Below the pieces are notes generated by a model. The model worked only from the letters and a program-made list of their open reading frames with translations, did no database searches and had not been told where the DNA came from. A DNA stretch of 64,000 bases, taken from CAHJWH01 sp965198905 (GTDB lineage Bacteria; Pseudomonadota; Alphaproteobacteria; Caulobacterales; Caulobacteraceae). Every line of letters starts with the position of its first letter. Positions within the stretch are counted from its first letter, which is position 1. A program made the translations under genes and the position numbers. This document shows positions 34,801 through 43,345 of the stretch, piece after piece. The stretch lies in NCBI GenBank assembly GCA_965198905.1, contig OZ240678.1, positions 2,790,001 to 2,854,000 of the forward strand, in the 5' to 3' direction.

Positions 34801-35497
34801 TCTGCAGCCGCTGGTCGCCCCGCGCGTAGGAGCCCTTGGGCGTGAAGGCGTTGGTGGACGACAGCGCCGCGCGCACGTCCTCCAGCCCGATGCCGTAGTT
34901 GTTCAGGGCGTAGGGGTTCATCTCCACCCGCACCGCCGGCGAGGCGGCGCCGAACACGTCCACCTCGCCCACGCCCTGTACCTGGGACAGGGCCTGCTGC
35001 AGCACGATGGAGGCCTGGTCGTAGACCTGGGGCGCGGTGAGCGTGTCCGAGGTCAGGGTCAGGAACATGATCGGCCGGTCGGCGGGGTTGGCCTTGTTGT
35101 AGGTGGGATTGCTGTTCAGGTTGGACGGCAGGTAGGCCGAGGCTGCGTTGATCGCCGCCTCCACGTCGCGCGCGGCGCCGTCGATATTGCGGTCCAAGCC
35201 GAACTGCAGGACGATGTTGGTCTGGCCGGTGGAGCCCCGGGTCTGGCTGACCGAGGTCATCTGGTTAACGTCGGCGATCTGGCCGAGCGAGCGCTCCAGC
35301 GGCGTGGCGACGGTGGCGGCCATCACCTCCGGGCTCGCGCCGGCGAACTTGGCCTGGACCTGGATGACCGGGAAGTCGACCTGGGGCAGCGGCGCCACCG
35401 GCAGCACGAAATAGGCGGCTATCCCCAGGATCGCGATGGCCAGGGTCAGCAGGGTGGTGGCGACCGGCCGGTTGATGAACAGGGCGGGCAGGTTCAC
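31814..35497 (-). CDS. RND efflux pump, second copy (MdtB/C-like), with long low-complexity insert
   Basis: A 1227-residue proton-driven inner-membrane transporter of the HAE-RND type. Typical features: N-terminal FINRPVATTLLTLAIAILG helix, TM4 proton-relay ATGFVVDDAIVVLENI, and C-terminal SLIGVILLIGIVKKNAIMIIDFALQ and GISIIGGLIVSQVLTLLTTPVVYL. Twelve membrane segments fit. Residues about 781-965 (DNA about 32603-33155) are an Ala/Gly/Ser/Thr-only stretch inserted in the second periplasmic domain, just after KQIYVAAASG and before MTPLSSIASW, where other family members have only a short loop. Homologues are about 1020-1040 residues. The start is GTG 35497 overlapping the previous pump as GTGA; it forms a heteromeric pair with it. 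Confidence 0.95.
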   Translation of the reverse strand: MNLPALFINRPVATTLLTLAIAILGIAAYFVLPVAPLPQVDFPVIQVQAKFAGASPEVMAATVATPLERSLGQIADVNQMTSVSQTRGSTGQTNIVLQFGLDRNIDGAARDVEAAINAASAYLPSNLNSNPTYNKANPADRPIMFLTLTSDTLTAPQVYDQASIVLQQALSQVQGVGEVDVFGAASPAVRVEMNPYALNNYGIGLEDVRAALSSTNAFTPKGSYARGDQRLQIYTNDQATQASQYENVIVAYRNGAPVRLKDVSTVEDGPEDIFNLGLYNGKQAIAVRVTKSPGANVISTVAQIDALLPRLRAQLGPAITLSVANDATKSIKASVADVERTLLIAVVLVVAVVLVFLRNGRATLIPGVAVVVSLLGTLAAMYLMHFTLDNLSLMSLTVATGFVVDDAIVVLENITRHVENGMPRYKAALLGAKEVSFTVVSMSISLIAVFIPIIAMGGIVGRLFREFALTLSASILISLLLSLTATPTMAARLIDDQHDGGKPRNTAWRKFWGGTADRFELGFDHILATYEKSLAWALDNSLLVLMMLITTICLTVFLYIKVPKGFFPQEDTGTLIGGVQVDQSSSFALTAAKFHRLQAIVRHDPAVQTVVSFTQSAGGFMFVGLKPPAQRPHVTGDMVIARLRPKLAQVPGAQLFLQSAQDLQIGGRQSNAQYQYTLTSDNLAALRLWSNKLMEELKKSPDLTDVNTDQQTNALESYITVDRSTAARLGLTSQQVDKTLYDAFGQSPASIIYNPENQYHVIMEVAQKYQGDPQALKQIYVAAASGASTSTASAQAATSGGGAGGGGARVAASTGADSAGAGSTGSSATGAGASGAGASGAGASGAGATGAVSTGVASSVTSGVVAAGSKTSTAGVSTAAAAGAPTGVGSLATAGLASNSGSSTSLSGVAVGNSSSAGAQASATSSTSGAGQSGSTLTGAGQTRSTTGGAVAASSGVAISTSRETMTPLSSIASWTLQNTPLQVNHQNTSVAATLSFNMAPGKALSDAQRDITQASQAIGMPADVIGSFQGTAQAYAQSLGSEPLLILSALVAVYIVLGVLYESYIHPLTVLSTLPSAGVGAVLAMMIFNIQFTIISLIGVILLIGIVKKNAIMIIDFALQAEREQGLSSRDAIYQACVLRFRPILMTTCAAILGALPLAVGLGQGGELRQPLGISIIGGLIVSQVLTLLTTPVVYLYLDRLNNRRPRRYPRGLPSGGAAPMPAPAE
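32956..33015. repeat. 15-bp tandem repeat within the RND pump gene
   Basis: Four direct copies of CGCCTGCACCCGAGG (last copy one base different). On the minus strand it encodes Gly-Ala-Ser-Gly-Ala repeats in the low-complexity insert. Likely slippage-prone. Confidence 0.85.
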
Positions 35498-38400
35498 GCC
35501 GGCGCGCCCCCGGCGTAGGGCGAACCCCGGGGCGATCCGGCCGGCGGGCCGCCCGGTGCGTCGCGTGGCCCCTGCGGACCGGGCCCTTCAGGCTCGTCGC
35601 GCACGGGGTTTTCCGGATCGCGCCGGGCGAAGCGCGAGGCCAGCTTGTCGAAGGCGATGTAGATCACAGGCGTTGTGAACAGGGTCAGCATCTGAGAGCA
35701 GATCAGCCCGCCGATGATGCTGACGCCGAGCGGGCGCCTAAGCTCCGCCCCGATGCCGCCGCCGAGCCACAGCGGCACCGCCGCCAGCAGCGCGGCCATG
35801 GTGGTCATCAGGATCGGGCGGAAGCGCAGCAGCGCCGCCTGGTGGATGGCGTCGCGCGAACTCTTGCCGCCGTTCCGCTCTGCGTCGAGCGCGAAGTCGA
35901 TCATCATGATCGCGTTCTTCTTCACGATGCCGATGAGCAGGATGATGCCGATGATCCCGATCACGCCGAGGTCCTGGCCCGCGAACGACAGCGCCAGCAG
36001 CGCCCCCACCGCCGCGGAGGGCAGGGTGGACAGGATGGTCAGGGGGTGGATGAAGCTCTCGTACAGCACCCCCAGCACGATGTAGATCGCCACCACCGCC
36101 GCCAGGATCAGCCACAGCTCGTTGGCGAGCGACGCGCGGTAGGCCTCGGCCGCGCCGGTGAAGGTGGTGGTGATGCTCTCAGGAACGCCGATCGCCTTCT
36201 CCGCCTGCTGGATCAAGGTGATGGATTCGCCGAGCGACACGCCGGGGGCCAGGTTGAAAGAGACGGTGGTGGCGGGGAACTGGTCCAGGTGGCTGACCTC
36301 GAGCGGGCGCAGCTCCTCGTGGATGGTGGCGATGGCCGACAGGGGCACCGCCCCGTTGGTGGTGGACTGCAGGTAGATGCTCGACAGGGCGTCGGCGGAG
36401 TGGGTGACCTCGTCGCTCGCCTGCAGGATCACCCGGTACTGGTTGGACTGGGTGAAGATGGTGGAGACGATGCGCTGGCCGAAGGCGTCGTAGAGCACGT
36501 CGTCGATGCTCGCCAGGCTCACCCCCAGCCGGGCGGCGGTGTCGCGGTCGATGACGATGGAGGCGGCCAGACCTGAGGCCTGGATGTTGGAGGAGATGTC
36601 CTCCAGCTTGGGGTTCTGGCGCAGCTGGGTGATCAGCCTGGCGGTCCAGGTCCCCAGCGCCTTGGTGTCCACCGAACCCAGGGTGAACTGGTACTGGGTG
36701 CGGCCGACGCTGGAGTCGAGTGTCAGGTCCTGCACCGGCTGCAGGTAGAGCGAGACGCCGGCGACGCCGGCCACCTCCTGGTTCAGCCGGCGGATCAGGT
36801 TGCTGGCCGAGATGTGGCGCTGGTCCAGCGGCTTCAGCCCGATCAGCACCCGGCCGGAGTTCAGGGTCTGGTTCTGCGCGTCCACGCCGACGAAGGAGGA
36901 GACGTCAGCCACCGCCGGGTCGCTCAGGATCGCCTGGGCCATCTGGCGCTGGCGCGCGGTCATGGCGGTGTAGGAGATCGACTGCGACGCCTCCGTCACG
37001 CCCTGCAGCAGGCCGGTGTCCTGCACCGGGAACAGCCCCTTGGGGATGGCGAGATACAGCACCGCGGTCAGCACGAAGGTCCCCAGCGCCACGATCAGGG
37101 TGATCGCCTGGTGGTCGAGCACCCAAATCAGGCCGGCGTCGTACTTGCGCAGCGTCCAGTCGAAGCCCTGCTCGAAGCGCGCGCTGACGCTGCGGGGCTT
37201 GGGCTCCTTGGGATGTTTCAGCCACAGCCCGCACAGGCTCGGCACCATGGTCAGCGAGACGACCGCCGAGATCACGATGGTCACCGCCAGGGTCACCGCG
37301 AACTCGCGGAACAGCCGCCCCACCACATCGCCCATGAACAGCAGCGGGATCAGCACCGCCAGCAGCGACACGGTCAGCGAGATGATGGTGAAGCCGATCT
37401 CGGCCGAGCCCTTCAGCGCCGCGTCCTTGGCCGAATAGCCCATCTCGACGTAGCGGCTGATGTTCTCGATCATCACGATGGCGTCGTCGACGACGAAGCC
37501 GGACGCGATGGTCAGCGCCATGAGGGTCAGGTTGTTCAGGCTGTAGCCCAGGAAATACATGGCCGCGAACGAGCCGACCAGCGACAGCGGCACGCTCAGC
37601 CCCGAGATCAGCGTGGCGGGCCCGTTGCGCAGGAACAGGTAGATCATCGCCACCACCAGCATGATCGACAGGCCCAGCTCGAACTCCACGTCGGCGACCG
37701 AGGAGCGGATGGTGACGGTGCGGTCGGTCACCGCGGTCATGGTCACGCCGGCGGGCAGGGAGGTCTCCAGCTGGCCGGGCTTGGTCTTGGCCAAGCACTT
37801 GGCGTCGCCGTCGCAGAAGGTCTGGGGCAGCAGCTTCCTGATGCCGTTGACCACGCCGATGACGTTGGCGCCCGGCTGGCGCTGGATGTTCAGCAGGATG
37901 GCGGGGGTGGTGTCCTGCAGCGCGCCGAGCTGGTTGTTCTCCACCCCGTTGATGACGGTGGCGACGTTCTTCAGGAACACCGGCGCGCCGTTCTTGTAGG
38001 CGATGACGGTGTCGGCGTAGGCCTGCGGGTCCTGCAGCTGGTCGTTGGCGTCGATGGTGTAGGCGCGGGTCTTGCCGTTGAAGCTGCCCTTGGCCCCGTT
38101 GACGTTGGCCGAGGCGATGGCGCTGCGCAGCGTCTCCAGCGACAGGCCGTAGGCGGCCAGCGCCCGGGGGTTGGCCGAGACGCGCACCGCCGGCCGTTGG
38201 CCCCCCGCCACGGTGACCAGGCCCACCCCGTTCACCTGGCTGAGCTTTGAAGCCAGCCGGGTGTCGGCCAGGTCCTCGACCTGATTCAGCGGCAGGGTCT
38301 TGGACGTCAGGGCGATGGACAGGATCGGCGCGTCGGCCGGGTTGACCTTGGCGTAGACCGGCGGATTGGGCAGGCCCGACGGCAGCAGGTTGCCGGCCTG

Positions 38401-38919
38401 GTTGATGGCGGCCTGCACCTCCTGCTCGGCCACGTCCAGGCTGAGGTTCAGGTTGAACTGCAAGGTGATGATCGAGGCGCCCTGAGACGAGATCGAACTC
38501 ATCCGAGACAGGCCCGGCATCTCGCCGAACTGCCGCTCCAGGGGCGCTGTAATGTTGGAGGTGGTCACCTCCGGGCTCGCCCCCGGATAGAAGGTCTGCA
38601 CCTGGATGGTCGGGTAGTCGACCTCCGGCAGGGCCGACAGGGGCAGGAACTGGAAGCCCACGACCCCGGCCAGCAGGATCGCGAACATGAACAGCGAGGT
38701 GGCGATCGGCCGCTCGATGAACAGCCGCGACGGCCCGCCGCCCCGCTCGGGCTCGCGGTCCTGGGGAGGCTGGTCCCGGCGGGGTGCGTCCGGGGGCGCC
38801 GCGTCGCTCAAGGTCGGGCGCTCATGGCCGGGAGGCGTGGCGCGCCGCCACTTTCTCGCCCCCTGAGAAGCGGGGAAAAAGCGCGCGAAGCGGTTTGAGG
38901 GGGGCGTAACCGCCGCCAT
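35494..38919 (-). CDS. RND efflux pump, first copy (MdtB/C-like)
   Basis: A 1141-residue RND transporter (start uncertain). Standard parts: RLFIERPIATSLFMFAILLAGV at the first helix, TM4 ASGFVVDDAIVMIENI, and TM10-11 IIGIIGIILLIGIVKKNAI. It has no unusual insert in the periplasmic domains. Residues 1-63 form a Pro/Arg-rich N-terminal tail unlike the family; a TTG start at 38811 (giving SDAAPPDAPRR...) would be more natural and would remove repeat-like sequence next to 38920. It overlaps the second pump gene by four bases and follows the adaptor gene after 257 bases of repeat DNA. Together they form a tripartite efflux complex. Confidence 0.93.
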   Translation of the reverse strand: MAAVTPPSNRFARFFPASQGARKWRRATPPGHERPTLSDAAPPDAPRRDQPPQDREPERGGGPSRLFIERPIATSLFMFAILLAGVVGFQFLPLSALPEVDYPTIQVQTFYPGASPEVTTSNITAPLERQFGEMPGLSRMSSISSQGASIITLQFNLNLSLDVAEQEVQAAINQAGNLLPSGLPNPPVYAKVNPADAPILSIALTSKTLPLNQVEDLADTRLASKLSQVNGVGLVTVAGGQRPAVRVSANPRALAAYGLSLETLRSAIASANVNGAKGSFNGKTRAYTIDANDQLQDPQAYADTVIAYKNGAPVFLKNVATVINGVENNQLGALQDTTPAILLNIQRQPGANVIGVVNGIRKLLPQTFCDGDAKCLAKTKPGQLETSLPAGVTMTAVTDRTVTIRSSVADVEFELGLSIMLVVAMIYLFLRNGPATLISGLSVPLSLVGSFAAMYFLGYSLNNLTLMALTIASGFVVDDAIVMIENISRYVEMGYSAKDAALKGSAEIGFTIISLTVSLLAVLIPLLFMGDVVGRLFREFAVTLAVTIVISAVVSLTMVPSLCGLWLKHPKEPKPRSVSARFEQGFDWTLRKYDAGLIWVLDHQAITLIVALGTFVLTAVLYLAIPKGLFPVQDTGLLQGVTEASQSISYTAMTARQRQMAQAILSDPAVADVSSFVGVDAQNQTLNSGRVLIGLKPLDQRHISASNLIRRLNQEVAGVAGVSLYLQPVQDLTLDSSVGRTQYQFTLGSVDTKALGTWTARLITQLRQNPKLEDISSNIQASGLAASIVIDRDTAARLGVSLASIDDVLYDAFGQRIVSTIFTQSNQYRVILQASDEVTHSADALSSIYLQSTTNGAVPLSAIATIHEELRPLEVSHLDQFPATTVSFNLAPGVSLGESITLIQQAEKAIGVPESITTTFTGAAEAYRASLANELWLILAAVVAIYIVLGVLYESFIHPLTILSTLPSAAVGALLALSFAGQDLGVIGIIGIILLIGIVKKNAIMMIDFALDAERNGGKSSRDAIHQAALLRFRPILMTTMAALLAAVPLWLGGGIGAELRRPLGVSIIGGLICSQMLTLFTTPVIYIAFDKLASRFARRDPENPVRDEPEGPGPQGPRDAPGGPPAGSPRGSPYAGGAPA

Positions 38920-38987
38920 CTTATCAAATCAGGGATCGCAGCGGCGGCGACGCCCCCTCCGTCACGACAGCGGCGTTCATCCACGCA

Positions 38988-39142
38988 GATGCTCCCCCGC
39001 TGGGGGAGCTGTCGGCGAAGCCGACTGAGGGGGCTCTTCACGCCGGATGTCGCAGCGCCGCCCCCTCCACCACCCTGCGGGTGGTCCCCCTCCCCCAGGG
39101 GGGGAAGATCGAGGCGGTCAGCCTCAACAGCCGCGGGTATAA
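38988..39142. repeat. Dispersed intergenic repeat copy 3
   Basis: GCTCCCCCGCTGGGGGAGC hairpin (about 38991-39009), GTCGGCGAAGCCGAC, then the 105-base block shared with 15924-16029. It lies between adaptor and first pump gene of one operon, so an mRNA-stability or differential-expression effect is possible (inference). Confidence 0.7.
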
Positions 39143-39176
39143 GCCCGAGCTTATTGTCGTCTCGTATCGCGGGCAT

Positions 39177-41069
39177 CTACCGGCCGCCCTGGCCGCGCTG
39201 CGCCGCCATCTGGGCCCGAAGCTGGGCGAGCTTGGCTTTCTGGTCGGGGCGCAGCAGCGGGTCGAGCTGGCTGAAGGCCTTGTCGTAGGCTTGTGACATG
39301 GCCTTGTGGCGGGCGTCCGGATCGTCGCCGGCGTCGGCGATATGAGTCATGGCCTCGCCCCGGGCGGCGGTGAACAGCGCCTGGGCCTTGCGCTGCTGCT
39401 CGCGGTCCAGATCGAGCTGGGTCAGCAGGCCCTGCAACCGTCCGCCTTGGCCAGCCGCACCCTGGCTAGCCGCACCCTGGCCAGCCGCACCCTGGCCAGC
39501 CGCACCCTGGCCGCCCGCGCCCTGGCCGCCCGCGCCCTCGCCGTCCGTCCCCGGCTGGGCCGCGGAGTCGCTGGAGGCGGCGGTCGATCCCGGCCCGGTG
39601 GCCGCGCCGCCGGCGTCAGCAGCGGCGCCCGCCCTGGCCCCCCCGGCGGTCTCGCGCGTCTCGCCCTTCGGACAGCCGCCCCCGGCGGGCGCGGCGTTCG
39701 AGGCGCCCCCTGGCGCGGCGCCCGCACCCCGATGATGACCGCCGTGACCGCCGGCGCCGCCCCCGAAGGCCGGGATGCAGTCGCCGGGCAGGATCACCTG
39801 CGCGCCCTCCCGCAGCTTGTCGGAGCCGTCGGTGACCACCGTGTCGCCCGGCTGCAGGCCGTCGAGGATGGCCGTGGTGGTTCCGTCGCTCTCGCCGGTC
39901 TTCACGTTGCGAACCGTCACGGTGTGGTGGTTCACCTGGCCCTGGACCCTATAGACGTAGAGCCCGTTGGCCCCGCGCAGCACCGCGTTGTTGGGCGCGA
40001 CGACGGCGTTCTTCAGCGTGTCCACCAGGATGCGCACATTGACGAACTGCTGGGGGAACAGGGTGCCCGCGCCGTTGTCGAAGCGCGCCTTGGCCCGCAC
40101 GGTCCCTGTGCTGGTGTCCACCTGGTTATCCAGGGTCAGCAGGTGGCCCCGCGCCAGTTCGATCGCGCCGGTGCGGTCATAGGCCACCACGGGCAGGGTG
40201 GCCCCCGCGCGGACCCTCGCCTCCACCTGGGGCAGGTCGTCCTCGGGCATGGTGAACTCCACGTCCATGGGCGCCAGCTGGGTCACCACCACGATGCCGG
40301 AGGGCGTGGCGGTGTTGAAGTTGGAGACGTTGGACACCGTGGAGACGTAGTTGCCCACGTCGATCAGGCGCAGCCCCACCCGTCCGGTCACGGGCGAGGT
40401 GACGTGGGTGTAGGTGATGTTCAGCCGGTCGGCGGCGATGGTCCCGGTGTCGGTCTTCACCGTGCCCTCGTCCTGCAGGACGGTGGCGGCCTGCTGGTCC
40501 ACGGTCTGGCTGGCGATGGAGTCCTGCGACAGCAGCAGCTGATAGCGCTTCAGGTCCAGTCGCGCCTGGGCCAGGGCGGCCTGGTCCCGTGCCAGCGAGC
40601 CCTGGGCCTGGGTCAGCGCCGCCTGGTAGGGGCGCGGGTCGATCTGGGCCAGGAACTGGCCTTTCTGCACCATCTGCCCCTCGGTGAAGCCGATCTGCTG
40701 CAGGAAGCCGGAGACCTGGCTGGTCACCGTCACCGTCGCAAGCGGCGTGACGGTGCCGAGCTGGTTCAGATAGATCGGCACGTCGCCCCGGGTCACCTGG
40801 GCCACGCTGACGGTGGTGGCCTGGCCGCCACGTCCCCCGCCGCCGCGACCCCCATGACCGTGACCGCCGGCCTGACCGGCGGCGCCCGATGCGCCCGCCC
40901 GGCTGAGGGCGAACCAGACGATGGCCGCCACCAGCAGCACGAAGGCCAGCGCCCAGAGCAGGGTGGACAGCGCGCTGCGCTTCCGCCGCGGGGGGGCCTT
41001 GATCGGCCGCACGCCGGGGGGGGCCTCCTGCGGCTTCAGCTCCTCGGTCTGACGAGACTTGGTATCCAC
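39177..41069 (-). CDS. RND periplasmic adaptor (MdtA-like) with C-terminal Spy/CpxP-like domain
   Basis: A 630-residue membrane-fusion protein. One membrane anchor (residues about 34-54) is followed by the adaptor core: barrel-sandwich and coiled-coil hairpin (QIGFTEGQMVQKGQFLAQID, then ALTQAQGSLARDQAALAQAR) and beta-barrel (VEFTMPEDDLPQVEARV). The family normally ends near residue 430. Here the chain goes on: a Gly/His-rich stretch, a Gly/Ala/Gln repeat linker (15-bp DNA repeats at 39451-39540) and a C-terminal helical domain (residues about 545-630: LTQLDLDREQQRKAQALF ... FSQLDPLLRPDQKAKLAQL) like the LTxxQ Spy/CpxP chaperone fold. Start is GTG 41069 with GGAG upstream. First gene of the efflux operon. 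Confidence 0.9.
   Translation of the reverse strand: MDTKSRQTEELKPQEAPPGVRPIKAPPRRKRSALSTLLWALAFVLLVAAIVWFALSRAGASGAAGQAGGHGHGGRGGGGRGGQATTVSVAQVTRGDVPIYLNQLGTVTPLATVTVTSQVSGFLQQIGFTEGQMVQKGQFLAQIDPRPYQAALTQAQGSLARDQAALAQARLDLKRYQLLLSQDSIASQTVDQQAATVLQDEGTVKTDTGTIAADRLNITYTHVTSPVTGRVGLRLIDVGNYVSTVSNVSNFNTATPSGIVVVTQLAPMDVEFTMPEDDLPQVEARVRAGATLPVVAYDRTGAIELARGHLLTLDNQVDTSTGTVRAKARFDNGAGTLFPQQFVNVRILVDTLKNAVVAPNNAVLRGANGLYVYRVQGQVNHHTVTVRNVKTGESDGTTTAILDGLQPGDTVVTDGSDKLREGAQVILPGDCIPAFGGGAGGHGGHHRGAGAAPGGASNAAPAGGGCPKGETRETAGGARAGAAADAGGAATGPGSTAASSDSAAQPGTDGEGAGGQGAGGQGAAGQGAAGQGAASQGAAGQGGRLQGLLTQLDLDREQQRKAQALFTAARGEAMTHIADAGDDPDARHKAMSQAYDKAFSQLDPLLRPDQKAKLAQLRAQMAAQRGQGGR
39451..39540. repeat. 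15-bp tandem repeat within the adaptor gene
   Basis: Six direct 15-base units (CCAGCCGCACCCTGG and variants CTAGCC..., CCGCCCGCGCCCTGG) that encode Gln-Gly-Ala-Ala-Gly repeats on the minus strand. Units are not identical, so the array is older or under selection for amino acid content. Confidence 0.85.
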
Positions 41070-41422
41070 GCGCGTTAGAACTCCTGGCCCCTGAGGAGCT
41101 TATGGCGACGCTTAGGCCCTGAAGCCGCGGCGCGCCACATGGGCCAAGCGCCGAGGCGCGGCTATGCGGTCGGGCCCGGGCGGATTTTGGGCGCAGCGCA
41201 GCCTATTATCTTGCCCGATCGCTCACGTTGTTGCGCCCGCGCTACAAAGGGGCCAATTCCGCAATCCTGCCACAATGTCGCTTTGACGGCGCAGTCGGTT
41301 GGCCTCAAATGCGTTTGACCGCGACGGGCTCACGTCTCTCGGGTCGGAACGTTTCGAACAGACTTCGGCGCCGCAAACCGGGGGGTTAGCGGCGCCTGGG
41401 GGCAGGGGAAGGGGGGCGGGCC
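41070..41422. other. Intergenic region before the efflux operon
   Basis: 353 bases between the FUSC gene end and the adaptor start. I see no coding sequence that fits a family; it should hold the promoter of the efflux operon. No clear operator palindrome or regulator gene is adjacent. Confidence 0.5.
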
Positions 41423-42565
41423 TTAGGTCCGCCCCTTTTCCGTTCCGCCCTCCCCGAAAAGCCATCGCCGGGGCCGCCCCAGCGCCGCCTCGTCGATCCG
41501 ATCCGCCAGATCGTTCAGGTGGCCGTACAGGCTCTCCAGGGCGAAGGCGAAGCTGAACACCGCGCCCACGGTGTCCAGGTCCAGGTCCTGGGTGAGCCGC
41601 TCGCGCCGCAGCTCGGCCACGGCGGCCTGCACCCGGTCGTGCCACGCCGCCAGCTCGCCGCGTTGCACCGTCGCGTTCTCCTCCAGCGCCTGGCGGCAGC
41701 TTTCCAGGAAGGCGGCGTCCGCCCGCAGCATCTGCGCACCCGGCGTCGCCAGCCGGGCGCGCAGCGCCTGCGGCCAGGGCGTCCGCAGCGCCCGCCCGAT
41801 CGCCACCGCCTCGCTGCGCACGCGCCAGAGCGTCCGAGGCGTCGCCGGCGACAGGTGGTGGTGGCCGAGCCGCGCGGCTCGCTCGCGCTCGGTGTCGTCC
41901 ACCGCCTGCTCCACCGTCCCGATCTCCGCCCGGATGCGGTCGTGCAGCGGGTGCAGCGCCTCGGACGGCTCGACCTCCGCCTGCTCCAGCCATTCGGCGT
42001 AGTGGCCGAGCAGCTCCGCCAGGGAGGCCAGCACCGCGCCCGTCCGCTCCGCCACCACCGTGCGCGATCGCGCCGGGAAGATCAGCAGCGTGGCCGCCAC
42101 CCCGATCACGCTGCCGATGCCGATCTCCACCACCCGGTAGGCGGCGGCGTGCAGCGGCCCGAGCTTGCCGGATGCGCTCAGCAGCATGATCGCCGCGGTG
42201 ACGGGCGCGACCTTCATGTTCGGCCGCAGCATGGCGACGAAGGCGGTGATGCCGCTGGCGACCACCAGCGCGACGCCCAGCCCGGCCGGGCTCAGGCCGA
42301 ACGGCGTCAGACTCCGCAGCGCCGCCGCCCCGCCGCCCACCACCGCCCCCAGCACGGTGCCGTACATCCGGTCCACCGAGGCGCCGACGGTGCCGCCGAT
42401 GCTCGCCTGCATGACGATCAGCGTGGTGAACACCGCCCAGTAGCCCTGCGGCAGGTCGAGGGTGGCGTAGAGCACGTAGGCCGCCAGCACGGCGGTCATC
42501 ACGCGGACGGTGTGGCGGGCCTCGGCGCGATGGGTGAGAAGGGGGGCGAGGGGGTGGGGGCTCAC
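41423..42565 (-). CDS. FUSC/aromatic acid exporter-like membrane protein
   Basis: A 380-residue inner-membrane protein with an N-terminal run of six hydrophobic segments (residues about 20-160: VMTAVLAAYVLYATLDLPQG, YWAVFTTLIVMQASIGGTVG, ...GSVIGVAATLLIFPARS) and a C-terminal soluble helical part. This is the FUSC (fusaric acid resistance-like) family, and the segment YWAVFTTLIVMQ is its hallmark. Members export aromatic or organic acids. The start is GTG 42565, which overlaps the upstream DUF559 stop as GTGA, so the two are translationally coupled. Substrate unknown. Confidence 0.85.
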   Translation of the reverse strand: MSPHPLAPLLTHRAEARHTVRVMTAVLAAYVLYATLDLPQGYWAVFTTLIVMQASIGGTVGASVDRMYGTVLGAVVGGGAAALRSLTPFGLSPAGLGVALVVASGITAFVAMLRPNMKVAPVTAAIMLLSASGKLGPLHAAAYRVVEIGIGSVIGVAATLLIFPARSRTVVAERTGAVLASLAELLGHYAEWLEQAEVEPSEALHPLHDRIRAEIGTVEQAVDDTERERAARLGHHHLSPATPRTLWRVRSEAVAIGRALRTPWPQALRARLATPGAQMLRADAAFLESCRQALEENATVQRGELAAWHDRVQAAVAELRRERLTQDLDLDTVGAVFSFAFALESLYGHLNDLADRIDEAALGRPRRWLFGEGGTEKGRT

Positions 42566-43053
42566 GAGGCGGCGAATGCGGCGGCGTCTTCCGGAGTGTT
42601 CCACTCGGTGAGGGTCGCGCCGAGGGAGATCAGATATCCGCGATCCTCTGCCGCCGCCTTGATCGTACCGACGACGTCTTCGGGGCTGGCTAGGATTTCC
42701 TTTGGGGCGAAACGCAGAGTGCTGACGCCCTGGGCGGCGACCCAATTATCACGCCGCTCGTCCCGTGCGGGTTGGTCGCCGTGAAGATGGCCGTCGCCGT
42801 CGATCTCCACTGCCAGCCGGGCCGCTTCACAGTAGAAGTCGAGGATGTAGGGGCCGAGTGGATGCTGTCGCCGAAACCGTAGGCCGCTGGCCTGGCGCTT
42901 CCGAAGTGCGATCCACAACAGCACCTCCGGCAGAGACATCCGCCCGCGCAGCTCCCGCGCCCCATCCCGTGTTCGTCTGGGTACGTCCAAGGCCCCCTCC
43001 GTCGGCTTCGCCGCCACCTCCCCCAGAGGGGGAGGATCAAGCTCGGCGCTCAA
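42562..43053 (-). CDS. DUF559 domain protein (VSR-like endonuclease fold)
   Basis: A 163-residue protein. The DUF559 core is clear: MSLPEVLLWIALRKRQASGL, FRRQHPLGPYILDFYCEAARL, AVEIDGDGHLHGDQPARDER, then STLRFAPKEILASPEDVV. The family has a restriction-endonuclease-like fold with catalytic Asp/Glu (VEIDGDGH), but cellular role is unknown. The first 23 residues (from ATG 43053) are encoded inside a REP copy (42988 onward), so they may be repeat-derived; a start at TTG or a later codon near DVPRRTRDG is possible. The gene is coupled to FUSC (GTGA). Confidence 0.82.
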   Translation of the reverse strand: MSAELDPPPLGEVAAKPTEGALDVPRRTRDGARELRGRMSLPEVLLWIALRKRQASGLRFRRQHPLGPYILDFYCEAARLAVEIDGDGHLHGDQPARDERRDNWVAAQGVSTLRFAPKEILASPEDVVGTIKAAAEDRGYLISLGATLTEWNTPEDAAAFAAS

Positions 43054-43345
43054 GATGCTCCCCCGCTGGGGGAGCTGTCACGCGCTTGCGTGACTGAGGG
43101 GGCCAGCCGCGGTGCGGTGTCCGACCTGCCTTCCCGTTCCGCAAAGACCGTCACGCGGGAAGCCGAATTGGCGCTTCAAGGCCCCCTCCGTCGGCTTCGC
43201 CGCCACCTCCCCCAGGGGGGGAGGATCAAGCTCTGTGCTGAAGATGCTCCCCCGTTGGGGGAGCTGTCACGCGCTTGCGTGACTGAGGGGGCTAGCCGCG
43301 GTGCGGTGTCCGACTTACCTTTCCGTTCATGGCCCGTTCCGCGAA
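42988..43345. repeat. Tandem duplication of repeat plus uvrB start
   Basis: Two near-identical copies about 189 bases apart: copy 1 from 42988, copy 2 from 43177. Each contains GGCCCCCTCCGTCGGCTTCG, a CCTCCCCC...GGGGGAGG pair, GCTCCCCCG(C/T)TGGGGGAGC, CACGCGCTTGCGTG and AGCCGCGGTGCGGTGTCCGAC. Copy 1 continues into a degenerate copy of the uvrB start (CCCGTTCCGCAAAGACCG at 43133-43150 against 43334-43351). Confidence 0.85.

Noticed and set aside
41413..41439. GGGGCGG / CCGCCCC hairpin with TTTT on the plus strand
   Set aside because: It overlaps the FUSC stop codon and points to the plus strand, where I see no transcript; not called a terminator.
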